64,000 bases of DNA from the NCBI RefSeq assembly GCF_900142135.1, contig NZ_FQZU01000034.1:1-64000 (forward strand), in the 5' to 3' direction. The position numbers were made by a program, and so were the translations under genes. Source of the stretch: Desulfatibacillum alkenivorans DSM 16219 (GTDB taxonomy: Bacteria > Desulfobacterota > Desulfobacteria > Desulfobacterales > Desulfatibacillaceae). Below, piece after piece: positions 1 to 8,073 of this stretch. Within the stretch, counting starts at the first letter, position 1. The number at the start of each line of letters is the position of its first letter. The notes beneath the pieces were generated by a model that saw only the letters and a list, made by a program, of their open reading frames with translations, did no database searches and had not been told where the DNA came from.

Positions 1-684
1 GTCTTCGGTCACGTCCAGCACGATGTCCGAGGTGCCGGGACGCTCGCCGGGCTTGAACGTGGCCTTCACGTTGAGGCCCGGAATGTCCGTCAGAAGCAAA
101 AGGCCCCGCTCCACGTCCGCCGTGCGCACCGCGCCTTCCCCCCGGATCACCTTCAGGGTGTTCCGCAGAAGCTCACGGCTGTATCGCTTGTTGCCCCGGA
201 TGATGATCTCGCCCAACCGGCCTTCACGAACCTTGATCAGAACCTCCCCTTCCTTGATGCACTGGGGAGGCACATAGGCGCGGGAGAGGAAGTACCCGTG
301 CTCTTTGTAGAACCGGGTCACCTCGTCCGTCACTTCCTTGAGGGCGCTCACCTCCATGGTCTGGCCCACGTACGGCGCCACAACCTCCTGGAGATCCTGG
401 TCCGCGAAAACCCGCTGACCCTCAAAACGGATCTTGGATAAACGGAACGTCACACCTTCCCCGCCCTTGAACACCGCGCTCTGTTCGTCCTGAACGCTGA
501 TCTCGGGCAGCCGGGAATGAGCGGGAATCTCCCGCTCGTTGAGCGATCTCTCCACTGCACCGGGCATGCCGCTATCCGGCACAACGGATTCTTCGGGCTC
601 TTGTCCAGCCCAGGTTACCGCGGCCATTGCCAGCCACAATATAACCTGCCCCAAAATGATGGTGTGCTTCACTGTCTTCCTCAC
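1..684 (-). CDS. TpsB/FhaC/ShlB-type outer-membrane transporter, N-terminal part
   Basis: The gene runs off the left edge of the window, so only the first 228 codons are visible. The translation has a signal peptide (hydrophobic stretch around residues 9-25, ending near WAG), a low-complexity linker, and then two POTRA-like segments: one starting around residue 82 (FRLSKIRFEGQ) and one around residue 155 (GRLGEIIIRGN...). This is the arrangement of two-partner-secretion transporters, whose missing C-terminal part would be a 16-strand barrel exporting a large exoprotein. The GTG start at 684 is chosen because AGAGGAGG lies 6-7 bases upstream and the reading frame is open to base 1. A BamA homologue is less likely because only about two POTRA units fit here. 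The partner exoprotein is not in this window. Confidence 0.8.
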   Translation of the reverse strand, partial: MRKTVKHTIILGQVILWLAMAAVTWAGQEPEESVVPDSGMPGAVERSLNEREIPAHSRLPEISVQDEQSAVFKGGEGVTFRLSKIRFEGQRVFADQDLQEVVAPYVGQTMEVSALKEVTDEVTRFYKEHGYFLSRAYVPPQCIKEGEVLIKVREGRLGEIIIRGNKRYSRELLRNTLKVIRGEGAVRTADVERGLLLLTDIPGLNVKATFKPGERPGTSDIVLDVTED

Positions 685-1505
685 CGCGGCCTCCTCTGTA
701 TAGGCGATCTGCAATAAACATAAAGCATAAGCAAAACTACGGGCGCCGTTTCAAAATCCGCCCAAAACTGAAAAATGACTAAAAAGAACAAACTGTTAAG
801 AATGCGAGCGGCAATGGGAGCATAAAAAGACGCCCTGCTAAAGATAGTGGGCGCAGGAGTGATGTGGGACGTTTGTCCCTCGGGGATGCAAAACAACGAG
901 ACGCTATTTTGCAGAAGGATGGAATTGCGTAGGACCCGCATACAGTTCAGCACTTTCAGCCGGCAGACTCAGAAAAAGCAGCTTTCGCAATAACTTTAGC
1001 TGTAAAAAGCGCAATACGACGCATTTCTCCCTTGAAACGAAAATGCGGCTATTGGTGGTGCTCTTTGCTTTTTTGCAAAAAATTATACAACTAGTATATA
1101 AATAAAAGCGAAACATAAATATGAATTGAATCACATGGGGAGCGTGATTCAGTTCACATATAGTCGCTTATGGGAACTGTATAAGACCAGAACATACCCA
1201 CATATTTGACACGCTATTCATAGCAGAAAATTGGTGCAGTCCATTTCTTTTTGTGGAGAATATCTCAGTTACTTGTGCGCTTTTGTACTTCAACGCCCGG
1301 AAAAGGTCAAGTTAAAATTAAAGATTTTGGCGCCAAAGCCCTTGAATATTTGCAAATTTACTTTTAACAGAATTAAACTGTCGCAGGGCCTTTGATAGCG
1401 CCTTGTTGACGATTCGGGAGGTGCTGTGATAGGTATTTTGCGCTATTGAAATACGGATGCGGACCACACCGCCGGATATAATTATTTTCTAAGAAAGGCA
1501 GCCCA
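685..1505. other. Gene-poor divergent intergenic region (821 bp)
   Basis: AT-rich stretch between the leftward TpsB-type gene and the rightward zinc-ribbon gene. Short open frames on the minus strand (681-953 and 904-1134) have no ribosome binding site and no recognisable protein character, so I do not call them. It contains an 8-bp-arm inverted repeat at 1127-1151 and a TATAAT-like -10 at 1477-1482 without a well-spaced -35 box. Confidence 0.5.
1127..1151. promoter_or_regulatory. Inverted repeat, possible operator or small hairpin
   Basis: Perfect 8-bp arms TGAATCAC and GTGATTCA separated by 9 bases. No T-tract follows on either strand, so an operator is as likely as a terminator. It lies 355 bp before the zinc-ribbon gene at 1506. 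Confidence 0.3.
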
Positions 1506-1985
1506 GTGCAAGTAGATTGTCCAAGATGCCAGGCCCCCATTGACGTCAATGACCTTGAAGAGGACGCTTACTGCAATAACTGCGGCGCAGCCCTGGCCAT
1601 AGAGATGGGAGGCGCCGGCTTTGCGTTGGTTTCATCCGGCAAAGAAGAAGAGGACGTCCCCATCATACCTGAAGAGGAACAGGCGCCGGACCCCATTCAC
1701 GACCGGGTATTGTCCGACCATACCAAATGGCGGGTGGGCGCCGTGTTTGCCGCCTTGTTCGGCCTGACGGTTCTGGGATGCGCCGTTTATTCCGCGATCC
1801 GTGAATACTCGGAAAAAGGCATGTGGGGGTTGACCCGAGGAAACGAGGCGGCCTTTTTATGGGTGATCATTGCCATCAGCGCATTTTTGCTGATCGGCGC
1901 GGGGATCGTGTATCTGATATCCCGGTCCGAGACGAAAAAGTATCTTAAAACCGTAGAGGCCAAAAAAATGGGAGCCAAATCGTGA
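1506..1985 (+). CDS. Zinc-ribbon membrane protein, hypothetical
   Basis: 159 aa starting at GTG (1506) with AAAGG upstream. Two CxxC pairs near the N terminus (CPRC at residues 5-8, CNNC at about 23-26) form a zinc ribbon. An acidic linker follows, then two predicted membrane helices (about residues 78-97 and 117-138). It is probably an inner-membrane protein with a cytoplasmic zinc ribbon. It overlaps the next gene by 4 bases, so the pair is likely co-transcribed. It is the first gene of a four-gene cassette of unknown function running to 3515. I do not recognise a named family. Confidence 0.7.
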   Translation: MQVDCPRCQAPIDVNDLEEDAYCNNCGAALAIEMGGAGFALVSSGKEEEDVPIIPEEEQAPDPIHDRVLSDHTKWRVGAVFAALFGLTVLGCAVYSAIREYSEKGMWGLTRGNEAAFLWVIIAISAFLLIGAGIVYLISRSETKKYLKTVEAKKMGAKS

Positions 1986-2476
1986 CAAGATATTATCCCA
2001 ATGCGACCGTTGCAGTGCTGATTCTGTTATGTCTGATTGCCGGTATGGGGACGGCCCAAGCCAAAAGCGGCAAGGGCTCCTCGGTTTATCTGACGGACAC
2101 TTTCAGAAAATGGCAGGCGGCCCATCAAAAGGTCTGCGACCTGATGGGCCAATTCAAATTTGAAGAGGCGCTGAAGGAATCCAAGCCCTTGATGGGATAT
2201 TTGGCGGAACTGAAACTGACCGACGGCAAGGAAATGTTTGAAACGTGCAACAATCTAGGCGCCATTCACTTGCATTTGAAGGATTTCCAGGAAGCCCATA
2301 ACCTATTTTGGACGGCCATGAAAATCGGAACCCAAGTATACGGGTCAGACAGCATCCAAGTCGGCTTTGTGTTTAAAAACCTCTCCATGTTATACGGAGA
2401 GCGGGCCGACCTGATTTTTTTAAAACATCGGGATGAGTTGGGCGGCGCCCAAAACCAGGCGCCTCGAAAAAAATAG
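1982..2476 (+). CDS. Secreted tetratricopeptide-repeat protein
   Basis: 164 aa from a GTG start inside the stop region of the preceding gene (GTGA overlap). The N terminus is a signal peptide with a likely cleavage after AQA (about residue 27). Residues about 85-145 form paired TPR-like helices (CNNLGAIHLHLKDFQEAHNL, then a VGFVFKNLSMLYGERADLI-like pair). The same pair appears in the protein at 3120-3515 (YNNVGMALLLNSDFSLAEEC and VVYMNLAQMYKVRAQQI), so the two are paralogues. A periplasmic scaffold or peptide-binding role is inferred from the signal peptide and TPRs. No catalytic motif is visible. Confidence 0.7.
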   Translation: MTRYYPNATVAVLILLCLIAGMGTAQAKSGKGSSVYLTDTFRKWQAAHQKVCDLMGQFKFEEALKESKPLMGYLAELKLTDGKEMFETCNNLGAIHLHLKDFQEAHNLFWTAMKIGTQVYGSDSIQVGFVFKNLSMLYGERADLIFLKHRDELGGAQNQAPRKK

Positions 2477-2514
2477 TTTTGCTCAAGCCACTTGAATATT
2501 GTGAAAGAACCTTT

Positions 2515-3057
2515 ATGACAGAAAACGGCAAGCCTTTGGAAACCCCGCCGGACTCCGATTCCAAATCCTCCTCCGACATGACGGAAGGCCCGGTCCAGTC
2601 CCCTCTGAATATGGTGACCCCTGTAACCGTGCATCAAAGCTGGGAAGAAGCCTATCGGATTGAACAGGAACAGGATCCCAAAAGCATTGATTTTAAGGAA
2701 TATGCGGATGGGCGGATCGTTATTTCCAAAGAATCCATGGAAGTCATCCAACGAAAGCTGAACGCAGCCGCCAAACTCAAGAAACGGCATTTAAAAGTCC
2801 TGAAAGCGCATGAGCAGTTGCTTGCAGAGCATGAAGGCCTTCTGCACGCCCGGGAACAGGCGCCTGCCGCTTCCGCATCCGAAACGGCCAACCTGCCCGT
2901 CCCCGTAAGCGCTCCGGCCGCCATGGAAAGAGCGGTTGTCCGCATGGATAAAATCCTCCTCGCCATGGCGCGCTGCAAATGGCACGAGTTTCAGCGCAGG
3001 AAGGATTTGCTTCTTGCAATGAAGAAGACCCTGAACTATATGAAGCGTCGGATTTAG
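2515..3057 (+). CDS. Hypothetical protein with helical/coiled-coil middle
   Basis: 180 aa if read from ATG 2515. The frame could extend to a TTG at 2479, but that would leave no room for a ribosome binding site. The first 60 residues are Pro/Ser-rich and disordered-looking. Residues about 70-120 are a charged Lys/Glu-rich helix suggestive of a coiled coil, followed by an Ala/Pro linker and a second basic helix near the C terminus. No signal peptide. It lies between the two TPR paralogues in the same orientation, so it probably belongs to the same transcript. Family not recognised. Confidence 0.6.
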   Translation: MTENGKPLETPPDSDSKSSSDMTEGPVQSPLNMVTPVTVHQSWEEAYRIEQEQDPKSIDFKEYADGRIVISKESMEVIQRKLNAAAKLKKRHLKVLKAHEQLLAEHEGLLHAREQAPAASASETANLPVPVSAPAAMERAVVRMDKILLAMARCKWHEFQRRKDLLLAMKKTLNYMKRRI

Positions 3058-3119
3058 CCCCCGCTGAAAACGGGTTAGGCCGAACAACCGAACATGTTAT
3101 AAACGGCGAGGAATTCCCT

Positions 3120-3515
3120 TTGTTTAAAAAATTCAAAGAAAAATTTGGAGCCCCCAAAGCGGACAAATCCATGGTCTGGAAAGAATCCAACCAGGAGCTT
3201 GTGGATTTGATCAGAAGCCGCAAAGCGGAAGAGGCCCTGGACGTCGGCCAGAGGCTGGTGGATTTTGTGGACAGAAAATTTCCCAAAGACGCGCCGGAAA
3301 AGGCCACGACCTATAACAATGTGGGCATGGCGCTGCTGCTGAACTCGGACTTCTCCCTTGCCGAGGAATGCTTTCGGGAAGCCCTGGCCATGCGTATACG
3401 GATTTTTGGGGAAGAGCACCGGGAAGTGGCCGTGGTCTATATGAACCTGGCCCAGATGTATAAGGTCCGAGCCCAACAGATCCTTTCCAAATTCCACGAA
3501 AAGACCACAGCCTGA
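3120..3515 (+). CDS. Tetratricopeptide-repeat protein, paralogue of the 1982 gene product
   Basis: 131 aa from a TTG start at 3120, chosen because GGCGAGGA lies about 7 bases upstream. An ATG at 2979 in the same frame would overlap the previous gene by 79 bases, and an ATG at 3171 lacks a good ribosome binding site. It has a two-helix TPR pair (ATTYNNVGMALLLNSDFSLA, then FREALAMRIRIFGEEHREVA) resembling kinesin-light-chain-type repeats. Unlike its paralogue it shows no signal peptide from this start, so it is predicted to be cytoplasmic. It is the last gene of the cassette, followed by a strong hairpin. Confidence 0.65.
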   Translation: MFKKFKEKFGAPKADKSMVWKESNQELVDLIRSRKAEEALDVGQRLVDFVDRKFPKDAPEKATTYNNVGMALLLNSDFSLAEECFREALAMRIRIFGEEHREVAVVYMNLAQMYKVRAQQILSKFHEKTTA

Positions 3516-3531
3516 CAATCCATCCAAATAA

Positions 3532-3561
3532 TCCGGCGGCCCCCCAAGGGGAGCCGCCGGA
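3532..3561. terminator. Bidirectional hairpin between convergent genes
   Basis: A perfect 9-bp GC-rich stem (TCCGGCGGC with GCCGCCGGA) and a 12-base loop lie between the rightward TPR gene (stop 3515) and the leftward acyl-CoA synthetase (stop 3569). There is no long T-tract, so it may act with Rho or as an mRNA-stabilising structure. Confidence 0.5.
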
Positions 3562-3568
3562 ATGTAAG

Positions 3569-5698
3569 CTAAAAGACAATCAATGCGTCGGCCGCCACAG
3601 GCTTGCCGTCCATGATCAGAATGGGATTGAGATCGATTTCCTTGATTTCAGGAAAATCCAGGGCCAGATAGCCTAAATTCACCAGCATGGACGCCAGGGC
3701 CTCGCGATCCACAGCGCCCATATTTCGGAAATCATCCAGCAAGACGCGGGACTTCAAGGAGTCGATCATAGCCAATGCTTCCGCCTGGGTCATGGGCGCC
3801 AGGCGCAGGGAGAAGTCCTTCAAGGCCTCCGCCAGAACACCGCCCATGCCGAACAGAACGCAAGGGGGGTAGCCCTCAAAACGGGTTATTCCGGCCATGA
3901 ACTCCCTTTGTACGGGCAGCATTTTACCCACGATGACAGGAACGCCCGGGGCCGCTTCCTGAATGGCGTCGTAAGCCTCCGCCGCTTCCTGGGGATTGCC
4001 CAGGTTCAGCTTTACCAACCCCTTTTCCGTTTTGTGGAGAATGTCCGGGGAGCAAGCCTTGATCACCACGGGATATCCGAGGGATCCCGCAGCCTGGACA
4101 GCCTCGTCCCGACTGGAGGCCAGGCTTTCGGGGCTGACGGGTATGCCGTAATCCGCCAAAATCCGCTTGGCCAGGAACTCGTCCAGGGGGCCGTTGGCCT
4201 GAGCCAGGATGGAAGCCGTCTTTTTTCCCAAGCCCCGGGGTTTTTCCGCCTTGGAATAGGGACGGGTCCTGATCAGATGATGTTTGTACAAACAGCCCAT
4301 GGAAAACGCGGCTTTTTCCGGGGAGGAAAAGACCGGGATGAAGTTGTCCATCATCACATTGCGAGCGTTGTCCTCGTCCCCCATGAAAGTGCCGACCAAA
4401 ACGGGCTTGCCGTATTTTTCTTTAAGCTGCAAAAAGCTGGTCAGGTCGCTTTTGGTCAGCTCGGTCATATCCTCCTCGGAGACGCCCAAGGCCTTTCCCA
4501 GGGTGCCGGCGGTGACCTTGGCCCAACCCGTATCCATGATCCCGTGGATAAGCAGACCGTCCACTTCATCGCATTCCAGAAGAATCTGGGGAATGATCTG
4601 TGACAAGGGCTTGGAATCCACGATAAAGGTCAGATCCACGGGGTTCTTGGGGCTTGCCGTGGGCGGGATGACCTCCCGGATTTTGTCCTGCACGTCTGCG
4701 GGAAGCTCCTCCACCACCAAACCCTGCCGGTCCGCCGTATCGCACATGCCCGAGCCAGGCCCGCCCGAATGGGTGAGGACAGCCACCCGGTTCCCCTTGA
4801 TGCCGGGCTGAGTAGCCAGAGCATGACCAACCTTGTACACGTCCTCGATGCTGTGCACCCGGATCACCCCGGCCTGCTCAAACAGCCCATTGTACAAAAA
4901 GTCCGGCCCGGCAATGGAGCCCGTGTGGGAAAGGCCGCTTTTGGCCCCCGCCTTGCTGCCGCCCACGTATTGGGCCACAATGGGCTTGACGCGGCTGACT
5001 TCCCTGGCGACCTCCAAAAATCCGCCGGGATCGGACAGGGCTTCGATATACAGGCCGATGGCCTTGGTCTTGGGATCGTCGCCCAGATACTCCAGGCAAT
5101 CCACAATATTGATGTTGGCTTCATTGCCCACGCTCATGGCCTGGTTGACCCGCACCCCCCTGTACTTCAGATAGGTCAGGGTCTGGGCCAGATAGGTGCC
5201 GCTCTGGGAGGCGATGCTTAAAAAGCCGGGCTTGTCCTGAAAAGGCGTCACGGTGGCGTTGAACGGATATTGGGAGTTGAACACCCCCATGCAGTTGGGA
5301 CCCAGAAACCGAATGCCGTGCTTGTCCGCCGTCTCCAGAAGCTGTTTTTCCAGAACCTTTCCGTCTGCGCCCATTTCCCTAAAACCGGCGCTGATAATGA
5401 TGGCGTGCTTTGTCCCCAGCTTGCCGAAATCGTCCAACATGTCTATGACAAGCCCCGTGGGAACCACCAATATAGCCAGCTCCGGCGTGTCGGGCAGACT
5501 GGAGATGGAGGGATATGCCTTTACTCCAAAAATTTCTTCGTGCTTGGGATGCACCGGAATCGCCGTTCCGGGAAACCCGCAATGCAAGATGTTCAAAAAC
5601 TGCATGGACCCCATTTTCATGGGATTGGCGCTGGCGCCCACAATAGCCACGGACTTGGGCGCCATGATGGTATGCAACGGATTACGACTGGTATTCAA
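3569..5698 (-). CDS. NDP-forming acyl-CoA synthetase (acetyl-CoA synthetase ADP-forming type), fused alpha-beta
   Basis: 709 aa. Order of domains: CoA-binding Rossmann domain (residues about 15-130, SVAIVGASANP), ligase-CoA/succinyl-CoA-ligase-like domains (about 155-455) containing the phospho-histidine loop SGLSHTGSIAGP, and a C-terminal ATP-grasp domain (about 490-705, VVIKACSPDILHKTEKG). The family interconverts acyl-CoA plus ADP and Pi with free acid plus ATP. In an anaerobe it could conserve energy from acyl-CoA esters or activate acids. The start is taken as TTG 5698 because AAAGGAGGAG lies 5-6 bases upstream. An upstream extension to 5776 would run through the palindromic operator at 5771-5794. 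The exact acyl substrate cannot be read from sequence. Confidence 0.9.
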   Translation of the reverse strand: MNTSRNPLHTIMAPKSVAIVGASANPMKMGSMQFLNILHCGFPGTAIPVHPKHEEIFGVKAYPSISSLPDTPELAILVVPTGLVIDMLDDFGKLGTKHAIIISAGFREMGADGKVLEKQLLETADKHGIRFLGPNCMGVFNSQYPFNATVTPFQDKPGFLSIASQSGTYLAQTLTYLKYRGVRVNQAMSVGNEANINIVDCLEYLGDDPKTKAIGLYIEALSDPGGFLEVAREVSRVKPIVAQYVGGSKAGAKSGLSHTGSIAGPDFLYNGLFEQAGVIRVHSIEDVYKVGHALATQPGIKGNRVAVLTHSGGPGSGMCDTADRQGLVVEELPADVQDKIREVIPPTASPKNPVDLTFIVDSKPLSQIIPQILLECDEVDGLLIHGIMDTGWAKVTAGTLGKALGVSEEDMTELTKSDLTSFLQLKEKYGKPVLVGTFMGDEDNARNVMMDNFIPVFSSPEKAAFSMGCLYKHHLIRTRPYSKAEKPRGLGKKTASILAQANGPLDEFLAKRILADYGIPVSPESLASSRDEAVQAAGSLGYPVVIKACSPDILHKTEKGLVKLNLGNPQEAAEAYDAIQEAAPGVPVIVGKMLPVQREFMAGITRFEGYPPCVLFGMGGVLAEALKDFSLRLAPMTQAEALAMIDSLKSRVLLDDFRNMGAVDREALASMLVNLGYLALDFPEIKEIDLNPILIMDGKPVAADALIVF

Positions 5699-5770
5699 CG
5701 ATTCTCCTCCTTTTGAAAATCCCCCTGAACCTGACTGCTTAAACAAATCTTGGGCGAACCGCTTGTTCGC

Positions 5771-5794
5771 AACCAAACGAGTGATCGTTCGGTT
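5771..5794. promoter_or_regulatory. TetR-family-like operator palindrome
   Basis: Two 10-base arms AACCAAACGA and TCGTTCGGTT with a 4-base centre. The arms are complementary at 9 of 10 positions. The AACGA...TCGTT core and spacing resemble operators of TetR-type regulators that control fatty-acid and acyl-CoA genes. It sits 73-96 bp upstream of the chosen TTG start, a position suited to repressing the acyl-CoA synthetase. No TetR gene is in the window. Confidence 0.55.
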
Positions 5795-5952
5795 TGTATC
5801 ATAGGGCGCAAGAGCCTGTAAAACACTGTCGCATTTTGACGATCGTCCAAAATAAGACTTTTAAAAAGCAAGTAATTGGTGTTCTTCATAATTCCGAAAA
5901 ACCAGGAATGATAAAAAAATTTTGCACTGCCCCCGGCCCCCGGCTTCCCTGC

Positions 5953-5978
5953 AAAAAAACACACCAAACCGGGGTTTG
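5953..5978 (-). terminator. Possible terminator of the DUF4416 transcript
   Basis: On the minus strand a 6-bp stem CAAACC/GGTTTG with a 2-base loop is followed by GTGTG and a run of seven T. Stem and loop are small, so confidence is modest. Confidence 0.35.
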
Positions 5979-6048
5979 AGGCCGCTCGGGAGCCGGTCTT
6001 TGAACGGTCCGTGGGCGATGAAAATCGGCCGGTTTTGTTTTTAAAAAA

Positions 6049-6600
6049 TCAGGATTGGACGGCGCTGCAAAGCAGCGGATCTTTCAGGCAGGCGGCGTAT
6101 TTTTTTCGGACGGCTTTGAGAAAATCGTGCATTTCCGGCTCGGCGTAGTCCGGGTAGGTCCAGGGAAGGTTTTGAAAACCCCCTTTGGTGTAGATAAGGG
6201 TGAGGTCCGCGTAAATGCCCCAGGCAAGGTAAACCCTGTGGGTGAAATTCTTGCCCGTGGCCAGGATGAACCGCTCCATGAGCAGATATCCGGGGTCTAT
6301 GTTCACTTTTCTATAGTCGTTTTCAGCGAAAGCGGCTTCGATTTTGTTGGTCGCCAGCTTGATTTCCGGCAGGTCATCCTGGGCGATAAGCTGGGCGAAA
6401 GCGAACATGCGGCGGTACAGCGGGCCGCCCATTTCCCGCTCGTAATACTCGGTGTGATGAAAGGAGAACCACGGGCTCATCATGTCCACCGGGCCGAACC
6501 GGCCGGTCAGTTCCTTGAGGATGGGCTCTGCAAGGCTTTTGTCCGCGGTGAAAATACCGATGACCAGCTTGGCCCGGCTTGGGAGAGTGGGTTTGCTCAC
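6049..6600 (-). CDS. DUF4416 family protein
   Basis: 183 aa from GTG 6600. The sequence matches my memory of the DUF4416 family typical of Deltaproteobacteria and other anaerobes: KLVIGIFTADKSL at the N terminus, YYEREMGGPLYRRMFAF in the middle and NIDPGYLLMERFILATGKN. Function is unknown. It is soluble, with no signal peptide. It starts 8 bases after the stop of the Trm112-like gene, whose GGAGGAG end may supply the ribosome binding site, so the two form an operon. Confidence 0.8.
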   Translation of the reverse strand: MSKPTLPSRAKLVIGIFTADKSLAEPILKELTGRFGPVDMMSPWFSFHHTEYYEREMGGPLYRRMFAFAQLIAQDDLPEIKLATNKIEAAFAENDYRKVNIDPGYLLMERFILATGKNFTHRVYLAWGIYADLTLIYTKGGFQNLPWTYPDYAEPEMHDFLKAVRKKYAACLKDPLLCSAVQS

Positions 6601-6608
6601 GGGGCGGT

Positions 6609-6782
6609 TTACTCCTCCAGGGGTTTGGCCTCGCTGATCAGCATGATGGGAATTTCGTCCCGGATTTCATAGACCAGCTTGCAGGGCCTGCAAATCAGGC
6701 CGTTTTCCTGCTCATTAAGTTCTAGTTTGCCCTTACACTTGGGACAGGCTAAAATTTCCAGAAAATCTTTTTTAACGGGCAT
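6609..6782 (-). CDS. Trm112 family (YcaR/UPF0434-like) zinc protein
   Basis: 57 aa with a strong ribosome binding site (CAGGAGG, 6 bases before ATG). The N-terminal LACPKCKGKL and central CRPC give the CPxC...CxxC zinc site of the Trm112/YcaR family. The closing EIPIMLISEA matches the family's conserved end (IPVML...EA). Eukaryotic and archaeal Trm112 activate methyltransferases; the role of bacterial short forms is unclear. Upstream of and co-oriented with the DUF4416 gene. Confidence 0.85.
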   Translation of the reverse strand: MPVKKDFLEILACPKCKGKLELNEQENGLICRPCKLVYEIRDEIPIMLISEAKPLEE

Positions 6783-6935
6783 GTTCGCCTCCTGAATATT
6801 GACTTCCGGGCGTTTTCCCGGAATTAATTGGCTATAGTCCTATGCAATTTGCCTGGTTTTGTTGTATAAGGCGCCTCCAGGATGAAATAAGCAGCGGACA
6901 AAACGCCGCTCCATAATATCCCTAAAGGACTAAAT

Positions 6936-7889
6936 ATGGCCCCTCATTACTTCATTATCCGCTGGTCCGGCATGGGCGACATCGTCATGAGCCTGCCGGC
7001 CCTGGCCTTTCTCAGGGAAAAGCAGCCTGACTGCCGCATCACCTATCTGACCGACGTTCCGTTTATGGCCATCCCGCTCATGTCCGGGCTGGTGGATCAC
7101 GTGGCCCCCCTGGACAGACGGGGATTCGCCAAACCGGGCCGCATCAGCGGAGCCCTGGGCGGCGCGGTCAGCATAGTCTCCCAATTGCGGAAAGACAAGC
7201 CGGATATCGCCTTTGACCTGCAGGGCTTCGGAGAAACCGCGGTTTTGGCCTGGCTTTCCGGGGCGCCGATTCGGGTAGGACGTATCAAAAAATCCGGCCC
7301 GCGTAAATGGATTTACACCCAAAACATTGACGCGGACTGGGGAACGGATCATCGCAGCGCATTTTTCGTCAAAGCGGCGGCCCAGGGATTGGGTCTGCCG
7401 GCCCCCGTCCACTTTGACCGGCCCAGGCTGGAAATCCCGGGATTGACGCCCGTGGAAGGACTGGTGTGCCTGAACATGGGGGCGTCCACCGAATCCCGCA
7501 GATGGAGCGAGGAGAATTTTATCGCTTTGGGAAAAAGCCTGTCCCAAAAGGGATACGCCATCCGCCTGCTTTTAGGCCCCCAGGAAACCCATATTCTGGA
7601 TGCAGCCAAAGCTGCGGCCGAGGAATTCGGATGGGAGATTGCCATGCCCGAAAGCATGGAGGATCTGGCCAAGGCCTGCGGAGAGGCCAGCCTCATGGTT
7701 TCCAACGACACCGGGCCTGGGCATCTGGCTGCGGCTCTGGGAGTTTCCGTGATTACGATTTACTCCACGGGAGATCCCGACAACGTAGGCCCCCTGGCCC
7801 CTCGGACCGCCTGGTTTCGCGACCGCGAAGACATCAACCGCATCGCCCCCGGCGGCGTGGAACTCGCCTGCCTGAACTTTTTGGAGTGA
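6936..7889 (+). CDS. Glycosyltransferase family 9 (heptosyltransferase-like)
   Basis: 317 aa. The N terminus IIRWSGMGDIVMSLPALAFL is the GT9 nucleotide-sugar donor loop (GDxxxxxP). The C-terminal half holds NDTGPGHLAAALGV, the signature of ADP-heptose:LPS heptosyltransferases. It probably adds heptose to the LPS inner core, at the cytoplasmic face of the inner membrane. It is separated from the main LPS block (10670-24483) by the RloAB island and reads in the opposite direction. The acceptor position cannot be assigned. Confidence 0.85.
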   Translation: MAPHYFIIRWSGMGDIVMSLPALAFLREKQPDCRITYLTDVPFMAIPLMSGLVDHVAPLDRRGFAKPGRISGALGGAVSIVSQLRKDKPDIAFDLQGFGETAVLAWLSGAPIRVGRIKKSGPRKWIYTQNIDADWGTDHRSAFFVKAAAQGLGLPAPVHFDRPRLEIPGLTPVEGLVCLNMGASTESRRWSEENFIALGKSLSQKGYAIRLLLGPQETHILDAAKAAAEEFGWEIAMPESMEDLAKACGEASLMVSNDTGPGHLAAALGVSVITIYSTGDPDNVGPLAPRTAWFRDREDINRIAPGGVELACLNFLE

Positions 7890-7967
7890 GGCAGGGTAGA
7901 CGCCTTGTTAGCTCCTGCTAAAGTCCACCTTGAAGGCCCACAAATTGACGATATTTGAATTTAAGAC

Positions 7968-7996
7968 CATATTTTGCTTATTTTATGCAAAATATG
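7968..7996. promoter_or_regulatory. Perfect inverted repeat upstream of the defence pair
   Basis: Perfect 10-bp arms CATATTTTGC and GCAAAATATG with a 9-base AT-only spacer, ending 9 bases before the -35 box of the promoter at 8006. Candidate operator or transcriptional stop for read-through from the GT9 gene. Confidence 0.45.
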
Positions 7997-8005
7997 CCTT
8001 TTAAT

Positions 8006-8034
8006 TTGACGCATATCTATTTTTACACTATACT
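8006..8034 (+). promoter_or_regulatory. Near-consensus sigma-70 promoter for the ATPase-RloB operon
   Basis: TTGACG at 8006-8011 and TATACT at 8029-8034 with a 17-base spacer, about 40 bp before the ATG at 8074. Confidence 0.7.
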
Positions 8035-8073
8035 GTGTAATCATTTTTATCCTCTAACAGCTAAGGCAATATT

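Larger units (their letters stand above)
5699..6048. other. Intergenic region with operator and weak terminator
   Basis: 350 bp upstream of the acyl-CoA synthetase and downstream of the DUF4416 gene, both leftward. Besides the TetR-like palindrome (5771-5794) and a possible minus-strand terminator (5953-5978), nothing coding is evident. Confidence 0.5.

Noticed and set aside
681-1134. Two short minus-strand frames in the AT-rich gap
   Set aside because: No ribosome binding site and no protein-like pattern.
2979-3119. ATG at 2979 as start of the second TPR gene
   Set aside because: It would overlap the preceding gene by 79 bases; TTG 3120 has a good ribosome binding site.
5699-5776. Longer N terminus for the acyl-CoA synthetase
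   Set aside because: It would run through the palindromic operator and lacks a ribosome binding site, whereas TTG 5698 has AAAGGAGGAG.
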